This document shows positions 22,801 through 33,945 of a DNA stretch of 64,000 bases, piece by piece. The translations under genes were made by a program, and so were the position numbers. Positions within the stretch are counted from its first letter, which is position 1; every line of letters starts with the position of its first letter. Source of the DNA: Berberis thunbergii (Eukaryota > Streptophyta > Magnoliopsida > Ranunculales > Berberidaceae); contig QNQO01001178.1 in assembly GCA_003290165.1 (NCBI GenBank), positions 294,100 through 358,099 on the forward strand, in the 5' to 3' direction. The notes under the pieces are model-generated. The model had not been told where the DNA came from and did no database searches. It saw nothing but the letters and a program-made list of their open reading frames with translations.

Positions 22801-24003
22801 AATTGGTCCATCTAAATCTCAGAAGCTTGGCGTGCAGTCTTTTGCAGATAGATTATGTGGTGAGGACAAGTGTTTATGGGTACCAAATCCGAATGGGCTA
22901 TTTTCCCTGCAGTCGACTTATGAAATGTTACAGAGACATGGGAAGGTTAATGCACTAAGTAAGACGATTTGGCATGACATTCTTCCTTCCAGAAATATCA
23001 ATTTTGTTTGGAAGTTACTCCGTAGAGGGGTGCCAGTGGATGGGGAATTGTACAGATGCGGTTTGAGTCTAGCTTCTAGATGTTGCTATTGCAACTCGCC
23101 AAAGAGCGAATCTTTGAAACATCTTTTTTCTGGATGGAGAATTAGCGATGCAGGTGTGGAGCAACTTTGAACAAAAATTTGAAGTACACATAAGGAAATC
23201 AGAATAAATCTCCAAGGTGCTCGTAATTTGGTTCAAGAGAGTCAGACAGAATTCACAAACATGTGTGTTATTCCTTCTTACTCCTATGTTCACTTTATGA
23301 GAACTTTGGAAACAGATGTGCAAATGTGTATATGAAAATGCTTCCCCAAATCCTGCCTTTGTGATTTTGAATATTAGGCGTAATCTGCAATTATCAAACA
23401 ACTTTATAACTCCTAAACAAGTTAGCAGTAACAAGGCACCTTTACAGGCTTTGGGGTTGCATGTGTTCCCAGTTCGAAGGAAGTTAGTTAGAATTTTTTT
23501 TGGCACCCCCTCCGTCAGATTTTGTTGCTCTTAATGTGGATGGATCCTCCCGTAAAAACAAGGCATCTGGCGGTGTGATCATTAGAGACTCTAGGGGTTT
23601 CTGTGTTGTGGGAAAACAACTATTTTTCGGTGCAGGATCCAACAATAAAGCATAAATTTTGGCTCTAGCTGAGGGCCTCCGCCTTTGTCTCGCATTGGGT
23701 TTCAGAAAGGTGGTAGTTCAAACGGACTCTGAACTTGTTTGTGGTTGGTTTAAGGAAACTTTGAAAATCCCTTGGCAATTGGAGAATACCTTGAAGGAAA
23801 TTAAGTTGTTAGCGGCGACAATGACGTTAGATTGCCAACATATCTATAGAGAGGCGAACACGGTGGCGGATGCGTTAGCGGATAGAGCACAACGAGACTA
23901 TAAGACTTTTTCTTTCGATGGGGATGATTTTCCTAGAAGAGTGGCAAGATTGATTGTGCTTGACAGATTGCATACGGCGTACATTCGCCACGGGGAAGAG
24001 TAA
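19832..24003 (+). pseudogene. LINE B ORF2 (endonuclease, reverse transcriptase, zf-RVT, RNase H), interrupted
   Basis: Domains in order: an APE-type endonuclease at about 19832-20700 (GGDFNTYL, GFSGPRLTWCNNR), reverse transcriptase at about 21180-22390 (FMVLIPKIENP, FRPISLCNVIYKI, VLKIDMEKAYD), a zf-RVT zinc region at about 22940-23170 and a plant-type RNase H at about 23520-24000 (VDGSSR, DCQHIYREANTVADALA). The catalytic box reads YANDTLIF instead of YADD, so one catalytic Asp is lost. Stops include 20408-20410, 20681-20683 and 21280-21282, and there are frame changes. No active polymerase can be made. Confidence 0.85.
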
Positions 24004-24592
24004 AATTACCTGTTTTTTTAGCGGCTCTGACTGATCTTGCGGTAGACAGGATCTGGAACAGCTGCGAGGAACATGTAGGGGCGTTCGGTGGTGTCGAGAC
24101 TGAGTTTTAGCTGGGGCGAGATGCTGGACTTTTTTGCGTCATGCTGCCTGGTCGGTAAGCAGCACTCTGTAGGATATGCAGGGGTGAGGCTCACATTGAC
24201 TGCAGGAGCTGCATGAACAGGGTTTCTCTCTCTGCGAGGTGCCCTCTGCCTGGGCTATGAAAGAAACACTCTGTTTGGCCAAGTACCCGGTTGGAGCTGC
24301 CGATGCGAGGTTACGCACACAGCCGGTGCACTCTGATTTCTTTGTTTTTTCACTCTGTTTTGGCTTTGCTTTCCACAAATGTGCCAATTCAGTTGTTGGT
24401 GGTTGTAGTAATTTCAATTGGGCATAAGGGCTTCTATCCAACTTTTTATTTGGTTTTAACAAGGGTAAAGTCGTAATGTACCCCCCGTCTTGATTGTAAC
24501 TCAATTTTTTTTTATAAGTAATAAAGGTTTGGCATTCCATAGTTGCTCCTCCCCACTGGAGGTTTAATTAAAAAAAAAACTTCAAATTTCTT

Positions 24593-26050
24593 AGTTTTTT
24601 TTTAAATTAAGAATTTGGCTAAATTTCAAAGGCTTAAAATCTCTCGATTTTCGTTGTAATCGTATTAATTTTTGTTCCTGTATTAATACCTAACTTCGAA
24701 ATAAACATAGTCATATAAATCTTAGCTTAGAGTTTTAAATTACCTTAGTTTTTTAAAAATAATTTTTTTTGCTAAATTTCAACAATTTGGAATAAGAAAT
24801 TTGGCTAAATTTCAAAGGCTTTAACTCAGGATTTTTGTCGATTTCAACAACTTTATTGTTTATGAGACGACAGCTGAATTATTGCTCTCATTTCAATACC
24901 AACGTCACAATAAACAGAGTTATATAGATCGTAGTCTACAATTAAATTTTTTTTTAATATTTTAAACGTGAAACTTTTTATTCAATTGCAAAGGCTTTCG
25001 ACTTTCGACAATTTCGGGAGTTTTTGTTTCTTAGATAACCACATAAATTTTGCTCTCATATTAATACCTTAAGTCAAAATAAATATAACTACATAGATCT
25101 TAGCCTAGAGCCTTAAATTACCTTATTTTTGCTCAATTCCAGATACAACGATTTAGGACAATTTCGACAATTTTTTTTGTTTCTAAGTCAATAGTATAGT
25201 TTTTGCTCATATTTCAATACCTAACGTCATAATAAATATAGTCTCATAGATCCAAGTCTAAGGCTTTAAATTTCTTAGTTTTTTTAAAAGTCACATTTTT
25301 TGCTCAATTTCAAAGGCTCACAATTTTGGATAATTTCTGAAGTTTTTTTTTTTTTTTTTTTTCCGACTTACCACGTAATTTTTGCTCCCATTTCAATACT
25401 TAACACCACAATAAGCATAGTCACATAAATCTTAGTCTCAAGCTTCAAATTTTCTTAGTTTTATAAAAAAATTAAAATTTTGGCTAAATTTCAAAGGCTA
25501 AAACTCACGATTTTTGTCGATTTACAACTTTCTTGTTTCTGAGACAACCGCTGATTTTTCCTCTCATTTCAATACGTAACCTCACAATTAACAGAGTTAT
25601 ATAAATCCTAGTTTAAAGCTTTAAATTTTATCAATATTTTAAAAGTGAAAATTTTTGCTCAATTGCATAGGCTAAACGACTTTTGACAATTTCAAAAGTT
25701 TTTGTTTCTTAGTTAACCACATAATTTTTGCTCCCGTATTAATACTTAACGTCGAAATAAACATAGTCATATAGATTGTAGCTTAGAGCTTTAAATTACC
25801 TTAGGTTTTTTAAAATAAAATTTTTTGCTCAATTTCAAAAACTAAAACCCACGATTTTAGACGATTTCAGAAATTTTCTTATTTGGGGGACAACCGCTAA
25901 ATATTTGCTCCCATTTCAAGACGTAACGTCTCAATAAACATAGTCACATAATGTCACAATAAACAATTTTTTGGGGGACAATTTAGAAATTTTTTTGGTT
26001 TTGAATTAACCACATAATTTCGCTCCCTTATCATTAATAACGTCACAATA
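24593..26050. repeat. AT-rich tandem array (~175-bp period), right part in unit 1
   Basis: About eight diverged repeats. The phrase TTTCAATACCTAACGTCACA or a close variant recurs near 24680, 24893, 25060, 25210, 25390, 25565, 25735 and 25910, spaced about 150-213 bases. Each unit also has GGCTAAATTTCAAAGGC and a TTTGTTTCTGAGACAACCGC-like segment. Nothing is encoded. Confidence 0.75.
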
Positions 26051-26055
26051 AGCAT

Positions 26056-26898
26056 TGATGATACATCATGAAAAAACAATGCTCAATCTATTGAGCCAGC
26101 TCACCGGGCCCAGAAAGAATAAAAGCCAATTACAGAGACCCAAACTAGGCCCACCAATGAGAAGACATAAACAGGGCCCGAATCCAGGCCCAAAGGAATC
26201 GAAGCCGGAGTCCAGGCCCGACATGAGTTCTCTCATAAATAAGAGGAATGTTGCACCCAAAAATAGTCGTGGAGGGAGTTACGCCTCCACGAGCACATCT
26301 CCATTAAGGAGGAAACTGTTACAAGAAACATCTTATTTTGTTGCACCTCATATGCTTAAGTCACGTAGAGAGTTAACCTCGACCATTATAAAAGGTAAAG
26401 AGAACATTCGACACATGTATGGAACTTTAACTAAGTTTTATCCAGATTTACTTCCTTCTTTCAACAGAATTACTGACTTGAGTATCGGAGTGCCTTCGGC
26501 CACCAAAAATGTGGTCTTTGGCAGTCTAACAATGGTTTTGCAGGTCAAACTCACAGGATGATGATTTTTGAACGCATCAGTTTGGAATCGTCCGTGGGGA
26601 ACGGTGATTTCCTCTTTTCAAATACAAAACACACAAGTGACAAAGCTCACCACAACCTAACGAAAGATCAACAGGGCCATCAGAAGGAACGATGCAGTCT
26701 ATAGACCCACAATCCAGTAATAATCACAACATCTCTCCCGCCAACGCATCATCGACGGCTCAAGCAGAAGATGGGTTTGTTACAAGAAACTCATTCATCC
26801 CGATCCCAATATCCCACTCTAAATTGGGATCAAGATGGGTTTGATCAAGCCCAAAATGACCCAAAAAATCGAGACGATTAGGGATCGCAAAATGGATT
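26056..26898 (+). mobile_element. Gypsy-type LTR, primer-binding site and gag start (truncated), unit 1
   Basis: An LTR-like segment starts TGATGATACATCA (26056) and ends ACTCACA (26565), with ATTATAAAAGG as a TATA-like element. It is followed at about 26580 by TTTGGAATCGTCCGTGGGGA, the usual start of the internal region in plant Gypsy elements. A gag-like frame of 50 codons runs 26692-26844 (starts MQSIDPQSSNNHN). The element is cut at the unit junction. No RT or integrase is present. Confidence 0.6.
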
Positions 26899-27222
26899 GC
26901 CCACCCCTACTTCCAAAGGTGCATCACACTTATAATGCTAAAAGACATTTTTTTTAAGGCAATAAGACCTTAATATGTCATTTTTTTTTTAGAGTGTCCT
27001 GTTACACTCATTTTGCATGAACTAATTGATGAGGGAGATTCAAGTATTCAACTGGGGACTCAAATTGTGAAGTTTGGGACAACATGAATGAGTTTTATAC
27101 ATCTTGTTTGTAGAACATCAAATCCAATTAACTTCCATAATGTAATTTACACCTAGTTTTAACAAATGAATGAAATAATTTCAATTTTCTCAACATGTAA
27201 TCAATCAAGAATGAAGGCCTAG

Positions 27223-28426
27223 CTAGTTCACAAGCCTGCAGTTCTTCCTAATCTCTCCTTCTCTGCCTGTAACAACATCGATAGATCCCATACGTACCAT
27301 TGCAGATGCAAACTTTTTAGCCCACATCGAAGAGTGTCTTGCATTGTTCCTTACAATCCTAGATGTCAACGGACTATCATGAAGCGTTTGATCTGAAGTT
27401 AACAAGCCTCTTCGGTTCATCAACTCTTTATAGTACGTATTGTCTAGCCTATTTGGCGTCACAATCTCAAGTGGCACAGTAGGGTCTCGAGTATTAGCTG
27501 CATTACTAGATGGTGAAGGACACTTAGTTCTTAACAATGCCGCGTACCTCCTATCCAATGAAGGGTCTGGTTTATTCGTAGAGTTGAAGGCGAAGGCACG
27601 GTCTGAGAAAGAAGAACAATGTGAAACTCCAATGGAATGTGCTCCAGAGAGTGTCACCATTTCGTCTAGGGTCAATCCTTTCCCCGCAAAGTCCTTCTGG
27701 ATTTGTTTGGCATTGGAAAAAGGAGATGGGATGTTTTGAAGTACTTCATCCTCTATAGAGACACGTCCATCACGTCGTCCTGTTGGGACATCGTAAATTA
27801 TTCCACCGGCCTTGTATGCACTATCACGAGCTGCGAACGCAAGGATGTCTGAGCATGAAACTGTTTGTGGACATGCAGCTTCAATTTCAGCTTTAGCCTC
27901 ATCAATCACCTCGAATCCTCGCAAACTCGGGTTATTAACTACACTTTGTTTCTCTGCAGGATTTCCTGGCGTTGAGTCTAGTAGTACTGATGCATCACAA
28001 CCCTGAAATAATAAGATCAGATGATTGATTAATTATAGATTGACCAAATCTTACTAAGCTTAAACATGTCAAAGATGACATTTTTATGTTACAAAAATAC
28101 CATAGATTTCAATATTATAAGTTATATCATCATATCAAAGCCCATTTTCGATAAATATTATAGGTTATATATGAGATAATAATCTAGGAATATAATACTT
28201 AGAGAAAAAAAAATGAACTTACCCTGACGAAACAATCATGGAAGTGCATCCTAATTAAACCAGCTGCAATGCCTGGATTACGCGATACTGCTTTGTTTAC
28301 TGCTTTTCTCACTATAAGTTCTGCAGATGGACATGTCGAATGATAGAATCCAACCTTAAGAGATGTCGACGACGCCATTGCTATCATAGAGATGATTAAG
28401 AAAATGATCAATGCATTAGTCTTCAT
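27223..28426 (-). CDS. Class III secretory peroxidase, copy 2
   Basis: Exon 1 28426-28223 and exon 2 28002-27223, same lengths as copy 1 (204 and 780 nt), 327 aa, intact with good GT-AG sites. The intron is longer (220 nt), mainly from extra sequence near 28150-28205. Signal peptide, [17 protein letters not shown] and eight Cys are kept. Changes against copy 1 include [30 protein letters not shown] and [11 protein letters not shown]. Being nearly identical to copies 1 and 3, it probably has the same role; the promoter minisatellite is longer here. The reading frame at 27924 upward lacks an ATG only because it is the second exon. Confidence 0.92.
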
Positions 28427-28575
28427 TGTGAAAGACAGAATGAGATCAACAAATTCTATAAATGAACTTGCTGAATGAGATTGAATATTAAGCTTTTGTT
28501 GCAAGTGTGTGAGTTAGACACAATGAAATGGAAGCTAGAGTTGGAGATGAGATTTGATTGATTGTGTAAATGGGC

Positions 28576-28584
28576 ATTTATAGA
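28576..28584 (-). promoter_or_regulatory. TATA box of peroxidase copy 2
   Basis: TCTATAAATG on the minus strand, same spacing to the ATG (28426) as in copy 1. Confidence 0.6.
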
Positions 28585-28612
28585 GAGGGGTGGTGGATAA
28601 GAAAACGTGTGA

Positions 28613-28792
28613 AGCAGAGTAGCTTGTTTAAATTTGAACATTTCTCTTCCGAGTGGCAGAGTAGCTTGTTTAAATTTGAACATTTCTCCTAATTTAAGTT
28701 GTTTAAATTTGAACATTTCTCTTCCGAGTGGCAGAGTAGCTTGTTTAAATTTGAACATTTCTCCTAATTTAAGTTGTTTAAATTTGTTTAAG
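28613..28792. repeat. Promoter minisatellite of peroxidase copy 2 (expanded)
   Basis: Four copies of the TTTAAATTTGAACATTTCTC core, plus a fifth partial TTTAAATTTG, in two larger repeats of about 77 bp with alternating spacers. The in-frame repeat makes the 118-codon minus-strand frame at 28456-28812, which is not a gene. Confidence 0.7.
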
Positions 28793-29745
28793 GTAATTGA
28801 CTTCTTAATCAATATGTGAATTAATTGGAGACATTTTTTTAGGCAAAGGTGAAATGTCTTTTTGTGTCCTTGGACTTCTGTGTATATAATGTTATTAGGG
28901 TTAATTCGATTTGTGTTTTATTCACATTAACATGGAATTTAGAGGAGTTTTTTTACAACTTTGATATACAAATAAACACTTTGAGGATTTTATCATTCTT
29001 TCAAGATCACTCAACATCACCCGGCTGATTGCAAAATCCTGATTTCCTAGTACTTTCGTAAGATGAAAACAAAATATTACCGTCTTTTACATAGCGTACA
29101 ACAGGGTGGTAATGCAACAGGTTGGGGTGCATCCAGTGATGAACCTCGATAATGCATATTCTGATTTCAATCAGCTAGGCCTGCATCCATATTCGAGATG
29201 TATAATAACTCTCCGACCACTCATTTCGATAAGTAGATTTGGTATAAACATTTTGGAGCTGCAATTTAGAAATTAAATAAGTAAAGTATATTAGAGTATA
29301 TAGGATTATGGGATTGTGATATATGCTTATTCTAAACAAAACCAATTATAAGCTAAGTCAAATGTAGTCTAAATTCATGAATATGAGAGTCGAGTGAGAA
29401 ATTATAATATTAGGTAATGTGGAGTACCAGTGATTTGTTGTCCAAAATAAAAATAAAAATAAAAGATATAAAAGCACAACCATTCATGGATTGTACTTGA
29501 GACAGAGTCACTGTCTTGGATCAAGTCTCTCTCTCTGAATCACTGGGAGCCGCCCTGATTCTAGAGAATCGGGAAGGAAGGTTTGAACAGTAATCATTTT
29601 GTCAAAACATTCATGATTTCGTATTAAGTCAATATTTTCTCACCATCTACTCCTTCAAAATTTTGAGTGAGAAACCTTCAACACTCTCAAAAATGTACTG
29701 GCAAAGATGAGGAGGAACTTGCCAAAGATGTTCAAAAGCCAAAGA
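28793..29745. repeat. Conserved non-coding block, unit 2 (left part)
   Basis: Homologous to 15776-16770 of unit 1. It is interrupted at about 29745 by the ORF1-only LINE and resumes at 31394 with GGTAGCTCACTACTCCAAG. Confidence 0.55.
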
Positions 29746-31393
29746 TGTTCAAAAATTAAATAAGTAAAGATGTACGTCTATGATTGCCTTAAACGCATTT
29801 GGGGATTGCAAACTAAGTTTGAAATGTCAGTATATGGCGATCGTGCTTTTGTGTTCAAATTTATCAATGAGGACGACAGGCGGAAGGTGCTTGATATTGG
29901 GCCTGTTCATATAGCAAGTCGCTTGTTTCTTCTAAGACCATGGAAACCTTATATTGAAGAGGACGTTGAGGTGCTTAACTCTGTGCCCATTTGGGTAAAC
30001 TTCAAGAAGGTGCCTCTATTCCTATGGAGCAAAGAAGGGCTCCAAGCAATTGCAAGCGCAATTGGTACCCCCCTAATGCTAGACAAGGCTACCGACACCA
30101 GATCACGACTTTCCTTTGCCAGGGTCTGCATCGAAATCAATCCTAATTGTCAATTCCCTAGCTCCATCCCAGTTGTCATTGATGATGGAAAAACAATAGC
30201 TATTGAGGTCGAATACTCATGGAAACCTACTCTATGTGGGCAATGTAAGGGGTTTGGTCATTCGAGTGCTAGATGCCCATCGCAACAGACAGCAACCAAG
30301 ACAAGCACTAAGGTGTGGAAACCAGTTCAGCAAGGTGACACTGGCAAGGATTCTCCTCAAGCATCCGGAGAGGAAGGTTGGACTACAGCCGTTGGCAAAC
30401 ACACATTCAAATCTAGGGACTCCTCTACCAGTATGCCACAAGAGCAACTACTCAAAGAGCAGCAAAGTTTGGTTGTTGTTGCTCCGGAGCAAAATTTAAA
30501 AGAATTTAGGGATGACTGTAGGGAAGCAGGTTACTCACCCAATGGGATTGAAACGGCGATTCAGGCTGCGAATTCAGACGCTGAAGTAGCAGCAGAGCCA
30601 GGTCTGTCTACCCCCATAGATAACTCAGAGGACAACCCAATGCAGGTAGTAAAGGTGCTTCGCGCAACCGATGATATAGAAGGACTGGAGAAAGAACCCA
30701 CATCTATCATGGATTGCCTAACTCCCCAAAAAGTTAACGCTGTACAAACAGCAAAAGCAAAATTAGGCATGGATGCCTCGGTCGCTGAAATTCAAGCTTC
30801 CCTTGCAGCGGCAGCACCACAGGTGGGGCAAAACACTAGTAAAGAAGAACGTCAGTTTCCCACAAGACAGTCTCCCACGACATATCCTCGAAGGTCCTCT
30901 CGAAGCAAGAAGACAAATCCTAAATTCAGGTAACTGATGATGCAAATTCAAGTAGAATGCAAATGTTTATTAGAACCTTGTATGGATGCTAGATTAGTGC
31001 TAGCATTCAATGGTTTTTATATCACGATTCATTGTGGTTCGTATCCTTACGACGGCTTCTCATACATCCTGGGGCCAACAATAGGTATAAATCACGTCAT
31101 GAGAGTGATTAAAGGATTGATTGTTACTTATGAGGAAGAAAAGTTACGGCAGGTCTCTCATGCAACTACTTTAGTGGCAGAACATTTTGCAGGGTTACTC
31201 CCCATCTTGGAGACTGTGATTCTAGTACTAATTAGGTTCTTTGTTGAAGATTTGAAGCTAGTTTTTTGTCCTATGGATGATGTAACGAGTGAACGTTCCT
31301 TCGAATGTAACTTGTAATGGTTTCTTTTCTGTGGTCTGGGGAGCCCATTTATTCCCCGCGCTTACCTTTCAAAAAAAAAAAAAAAAAAAAAAG
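29746..31393 (+). mobile_element. Short LINE with intact ORF1 and no ORF2
   Basis: A different L1-type family from copies A-E. It holds a 5'-truncated ORF1 (29770-30933), about 440 bases without endonuclease or RT motifs, and a poly(A) tail at 31371-31392. The left junction replaces about 20 bases of the block that other units keep, and contains a local repeat of AAGATGTTCAAAA. No clean target duplication is seen. Confidence 0.7.
29770..30933 (+). CDS. LINE ORF1 protein (DUF4283-like, zinc knuckle), open over 387 codons
   Basis: A nucleic-acid-binding retrotransposon protein. Residues about 1-150 match the DUF4283 core and linker (GDRAFVFKFINEDDRRKV, FLLRPWKPY, VPIWVNFKKVPLFLWS). The zinc knuckle CGQCKGFGHSSARC is at about residues 156-169 (C-x2-C-x4-H-x4-C). 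A long polar tail ends RRSSRSKKTNPKFR. The frame is open to TAA at 30931-30933. The N-terminus is probably lost, since DUF4283 proteins usually start further upstream; the ATG at 29770 is the first available. ATGATG follows four bases after the stop, as at the ORF1/ORF2 joint in the other LINEs. Confidence 0.75.
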   Translation: MYVYDCLKRIWGLQTKFEMSVYGDRAFVFKFINEDDRRKVLDIGPVHIASRLFLLRPWKPYIEEDVEVLNSVPIWVNFKKVPLFLWSKEGLQAIASAIGTPLMLDKATDTRSRLSFARVCIEINPNCQFPSSIPVVIDDGKTIAIEVEYSWKPTLCGQCKGFGHSSARCPSQQTATKTSTKVWKPVQQGDTGKDSPQASGEEGWTTAVGKHTFKSRDSSTSMPQEQLLKEQQSLVVVAPEQNLKEFRDDCREAGYSPNGIETAIQAANSDAEVAAEPGLSTPIDNSEDNPMQVVKVLRATDDIEGLEKEPTSIMDCLTPQKVNAVQTAKAKLGMDASVAEIQASLAAAAPQVGQNTSKEERQFPTRQSPTTYPRRSSRSKKTNPKFR

Positions 31394-31619
31394 GTAGCTC
31401 ACTACTCCAAGACTCCAACAACTCTCTCTAAATATACACATTTAGTATTATCTTTTACCAAATCATGTTGCGTGTGTTTACAAAATAGAAATCAAAAAAA
31501 CAAAAAATTGTTCTTCAAAGTTTTTATTATAGAAGAAGAAATCCATGGTAGTGCAATTCTGACTTTGGCCTATTTTTGTGTATAAGTTTACTGACCAATA
31601 CATATTCTGGATTCAGGTG

Positions 31620-31850
31620 CTACTCTGGTGGGTTGGGAGTCAACTCAAGTTCTATTAGTAGTCTCGCAAACACGCTCAAGTCAAAATAACGCCCAATCGA
31701 TGCAGCTGAGATCCAACCAATAGCAGGATGGTTATTCGATTGCATATATGTTGCAATGATCCCATCCCGATGCCTAACTCGAACCTTGATCGAGCTTAAA
31801 AATTTTGAACCCGTATTACTGGGAGGAACAAGCTTACAAACACTTGACAC
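31620..31850 (-). other. Unknown 76-codon frame kept in units 2 and 4
   Basis: The minus-strand frame reads YMQSNNHPAIGWISAAS near its middle. The same sequence at 60380-60640 is broken by indels. I do not recognise the family. It may be a decayed gene or part of an unclassified element. Confidence 0.25.
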
Positions 31851-31958
31851 ATTGGAACAATCTTTTTTATTTTTTTATGGAATGCCACATTGGAACAATC
31901 AACATTTTCCTAAAAGCTCATAAACAAGAGACTAGCTAATATGTAAACCAAGAAGACC

Positions 31959-32003
31959 TCAGTTTACAACCCTGCAATTCTTCCTTTTGTTCCTGTGAGA
32001 ACA
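31959..32003 (-). pseudogene. Peroxidase C-terminal relic, unit 2
   Basis: The minus strand reads DVLTGTKGRIAGL, matching the peroxidase C-terminus but with a 12-base loss that removes the last Cys. The fuller version is at 60699-60755. It is the trace of an additional, diverged peroxidase gene. Confidence 0.5.
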
Positions 32004-33153
32004 TCAAAGGCTCAAATCATCAGCTTTGAAGATTGGAAAATTGAAATACCAAATGAACAGTCCTCGTTCATCTCATGATCTGACAAGGCTCAAAGTAAGC
32101 CTAACCATTTTGCTAAAAAAATGTGCCGCAGTCTATTGCTATTAAAAAAACCACCATCAGTGACGCAAGTAAAAATGTGCCGCAGTCTCTCACACTCAAT
32201 TTGCCACGCAGTTGATGCTTGAAAGATCTATTGCAAAGTAAAATAATTGCAAAGTAAAATAATTATAAAGTATCAAAGTGTTGTATCACTATCATGTTCT
32301 GTCAATATGCTGGTAAATGACGTTTTTTTTGGTATGTGTGTATTTTATCTTTGAAAAGGAATGTCTTCCACTCAAGAATTGATGAATCATTACGAGTGTA
32401 GGAACCTAGTATCAATTATCAAGGTTCTAGAGAAATTTTAGTTCACTGCAATGATCACATGTTGATATCATGTGATATATCAGCCAGTAGAAAACCTGAT
32501 AACTTTGTAAGATCCGGCAAGAGTTGGGATGTATCCAGATATATGTCATATCTTGACAATATCTTCATCCAAATTTCTGACAAACATTCCAATATATCTT
32601 GATACGTCTCTGATGTGGATCAGTAACAGGTCCTTGTTATCATTGTTAAAATTTTGTTTTAATAGTGGCCTTCATAAAAAAAAATGGTCCTAGCGGTTAC
32701 GTTGTTTGACTTGTAATTGCCTGCAAATAGTAATGATCATTTTGTATAGCGACCAATTTGTTTTTTAAGAGAGTGTTATAACAATAATTATTTATTGCAG
32801 TTTTTTTCACATTATTACATTTTCTAAGGTTTGGAGAATAAATGGAAGGCAGAGATAAATGCTACTCACACTTTTTATAATTTATCAATGTCTCACCAAA
32901 TTGTTTCACAGTTTCAGAAAATTAATCTCAATAAGTCACCTATACTGCACAGATGAGGGCGGGGGTCCAAAGAAAAACCAACAAATTGGTATTTTAGATA
33001 TAATAAGCAAGTTACACAGAAACCAAGCATGTTGAAATCGGGATTGAGGCACATGATTACTCATAAATGGCATCCCAAGTATATTGTCATGTCATTCTGT
33101 CAAGATAAGAAAGATAAAACACATAGGCAACCAAACTACTGATTTTGACTTAC

Positions 33154-33869
33154 CTAAGTCAAGTTCTTGATCCTGGTCATCAATATCTCCTTCCTCCAAA
33201 TCCACCCCATTTTCCAAGTCTGCAGCTTCTTTGGCATACCTCTCTAGAAATTCTTCCTCAATTTCTACATGTTCATCATCATCGTCTTCAGAATCTTGAA
33301 CAAGTGAACATATAAATAGAATTATGTAACTTTTGATGAAGGTAAGCAATATGCTCGGAAAATATAGAAGTTGTTGTTGGATGGCATTACCAAGTACTAA
33401 CTATCAATTTGCCACCTTTGCAACATCATTTCCTAATTTTCCTGAAATTACCAAGTTTCCACACTATAGTGATTCACTGTTCCTAGAGAAAGCAAATATT
33501 ATACAAGTAAGGATCATATGATAAGTTTCATTAGTATAGATCTCCTAGGTGGTAAGAAAGTAGATCATAGCCCCAACAGTTAGTTTGCAATACATATGAA
33601 CTCATTGATAGACAAACCTTATAGCTTACTGAGGTGAGCATTTAGTTTTTGCACACCAAAACACATAATAAAAATGATGGATGTATGTCATACATCATCA
33701 CCATTAGTATCTTCATCTTCTTCGTCATCCTCATTTTCATCTTCTTCCTGAACTTCTTTAAGACGTATAACCGCCTTTATCAGTGAAACAAAACAGTTTC
33801 GTACCAGATCAGACCCTGGATTCCCACTGGGTCCCAGCAGCCGTTCAACCACTTTCGCCAGTCCCATCA
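33154..33869 (-). pseudogene. Importin-7/8-like (SAD2-type) gene fragment, two exons
   Basis: Exon a is 33869-33702 and exon b 33294-33154. Exon a starts after an AG and reads MGLAKVVERLLGPSGNPG, then SDLVRNCFVSLIKAVI and an acidic run. A GTGATG donor joins it in phase to exon b: DSEDDDDEHVEIEEEF, then LERYAKEAADLENG and DQDQELDLG before a GTAAGT donor. An acidic stretch followed by FLERYAxxAxxLENG is what I recall from the C-terminal region of plant importin-beta-like SAD2 proteins. No other exons are found near, so this looks like a captured or left-over fragment. The family call is an inference. Confidence 0.5.
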
Positions 33870-33945
33870 CTGAATTATAAATTTATAATAGCAGAAATAA
33901 GTGGATGAAAAGGGTCTATAATAATACCCTTAGTTTCATGAAAAA

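Larger units (their letters stand above)
17412..24592 (+). mobile_element. L1-type LINE (copy B), near full length
   Basis: A 7.2-kb non-LTR retrotransposon with 5' leader, ORF1, ORF2 and a 3' end with AATAAA near 24521 and poly(A). The 13-bp direct repeat CTTCAAATTTCTT flanks it at 17412-17424 and 24580-24592. It lies inside the AT-rich array. Both ORFs carry stops and frame changes, so the copy is inactive. Copy C (47785-54975) has the same repeat and same site and so is a duplicate of this insertion, not a separate one. Confidence 0.88.
13991..26898. repeat. Segmental duplication unit 1 (12.9 kb)
   Basis: The unit starts at GCCCACCCCTACTTCCAAAG, the sequence that also opens units 2, 3 and 4. 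Order: peroxidase copy 1, promoter minisatellite, conserved block, AT-rich array interrupted by LINE B, rest of array, Gypsy LTR and gag start. It ends where the gag-like sequence runs into the next copy of the junction. Confidence 0.8.
31394..32760. repeat. Conserved block, unit 2 (right part), shared with unit 4
   Basis: Aligns to about 60185-62715 with deletions. The stretch 32340-32710 is nearly identical to 62340-62710. It includes the unknown frame at 31620-31850 and the peroxidase relic at 31959-32003. Confidence 0.6.

Noticed and set aside
28613..28792. CRISPR-like regular repeats
   Set aside because: Plant nuclear promoter minisatellite; spacers are themselves repeats and there are no cas genes.
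28456..28812. 118-codon repetitive minus-strand frame (MFKFKQ repeats)
   Set aside because: It is the peroxidase promoter minisatellite read in frame, upstream of the gene and not conserved in length.
30937..31317. 126-codon frame after the intact LINE ORF1 as an ORF2
   Set aside because: No endonuclease, RT or RNase H motif is visible; probably the 3' region of the element read by chance.
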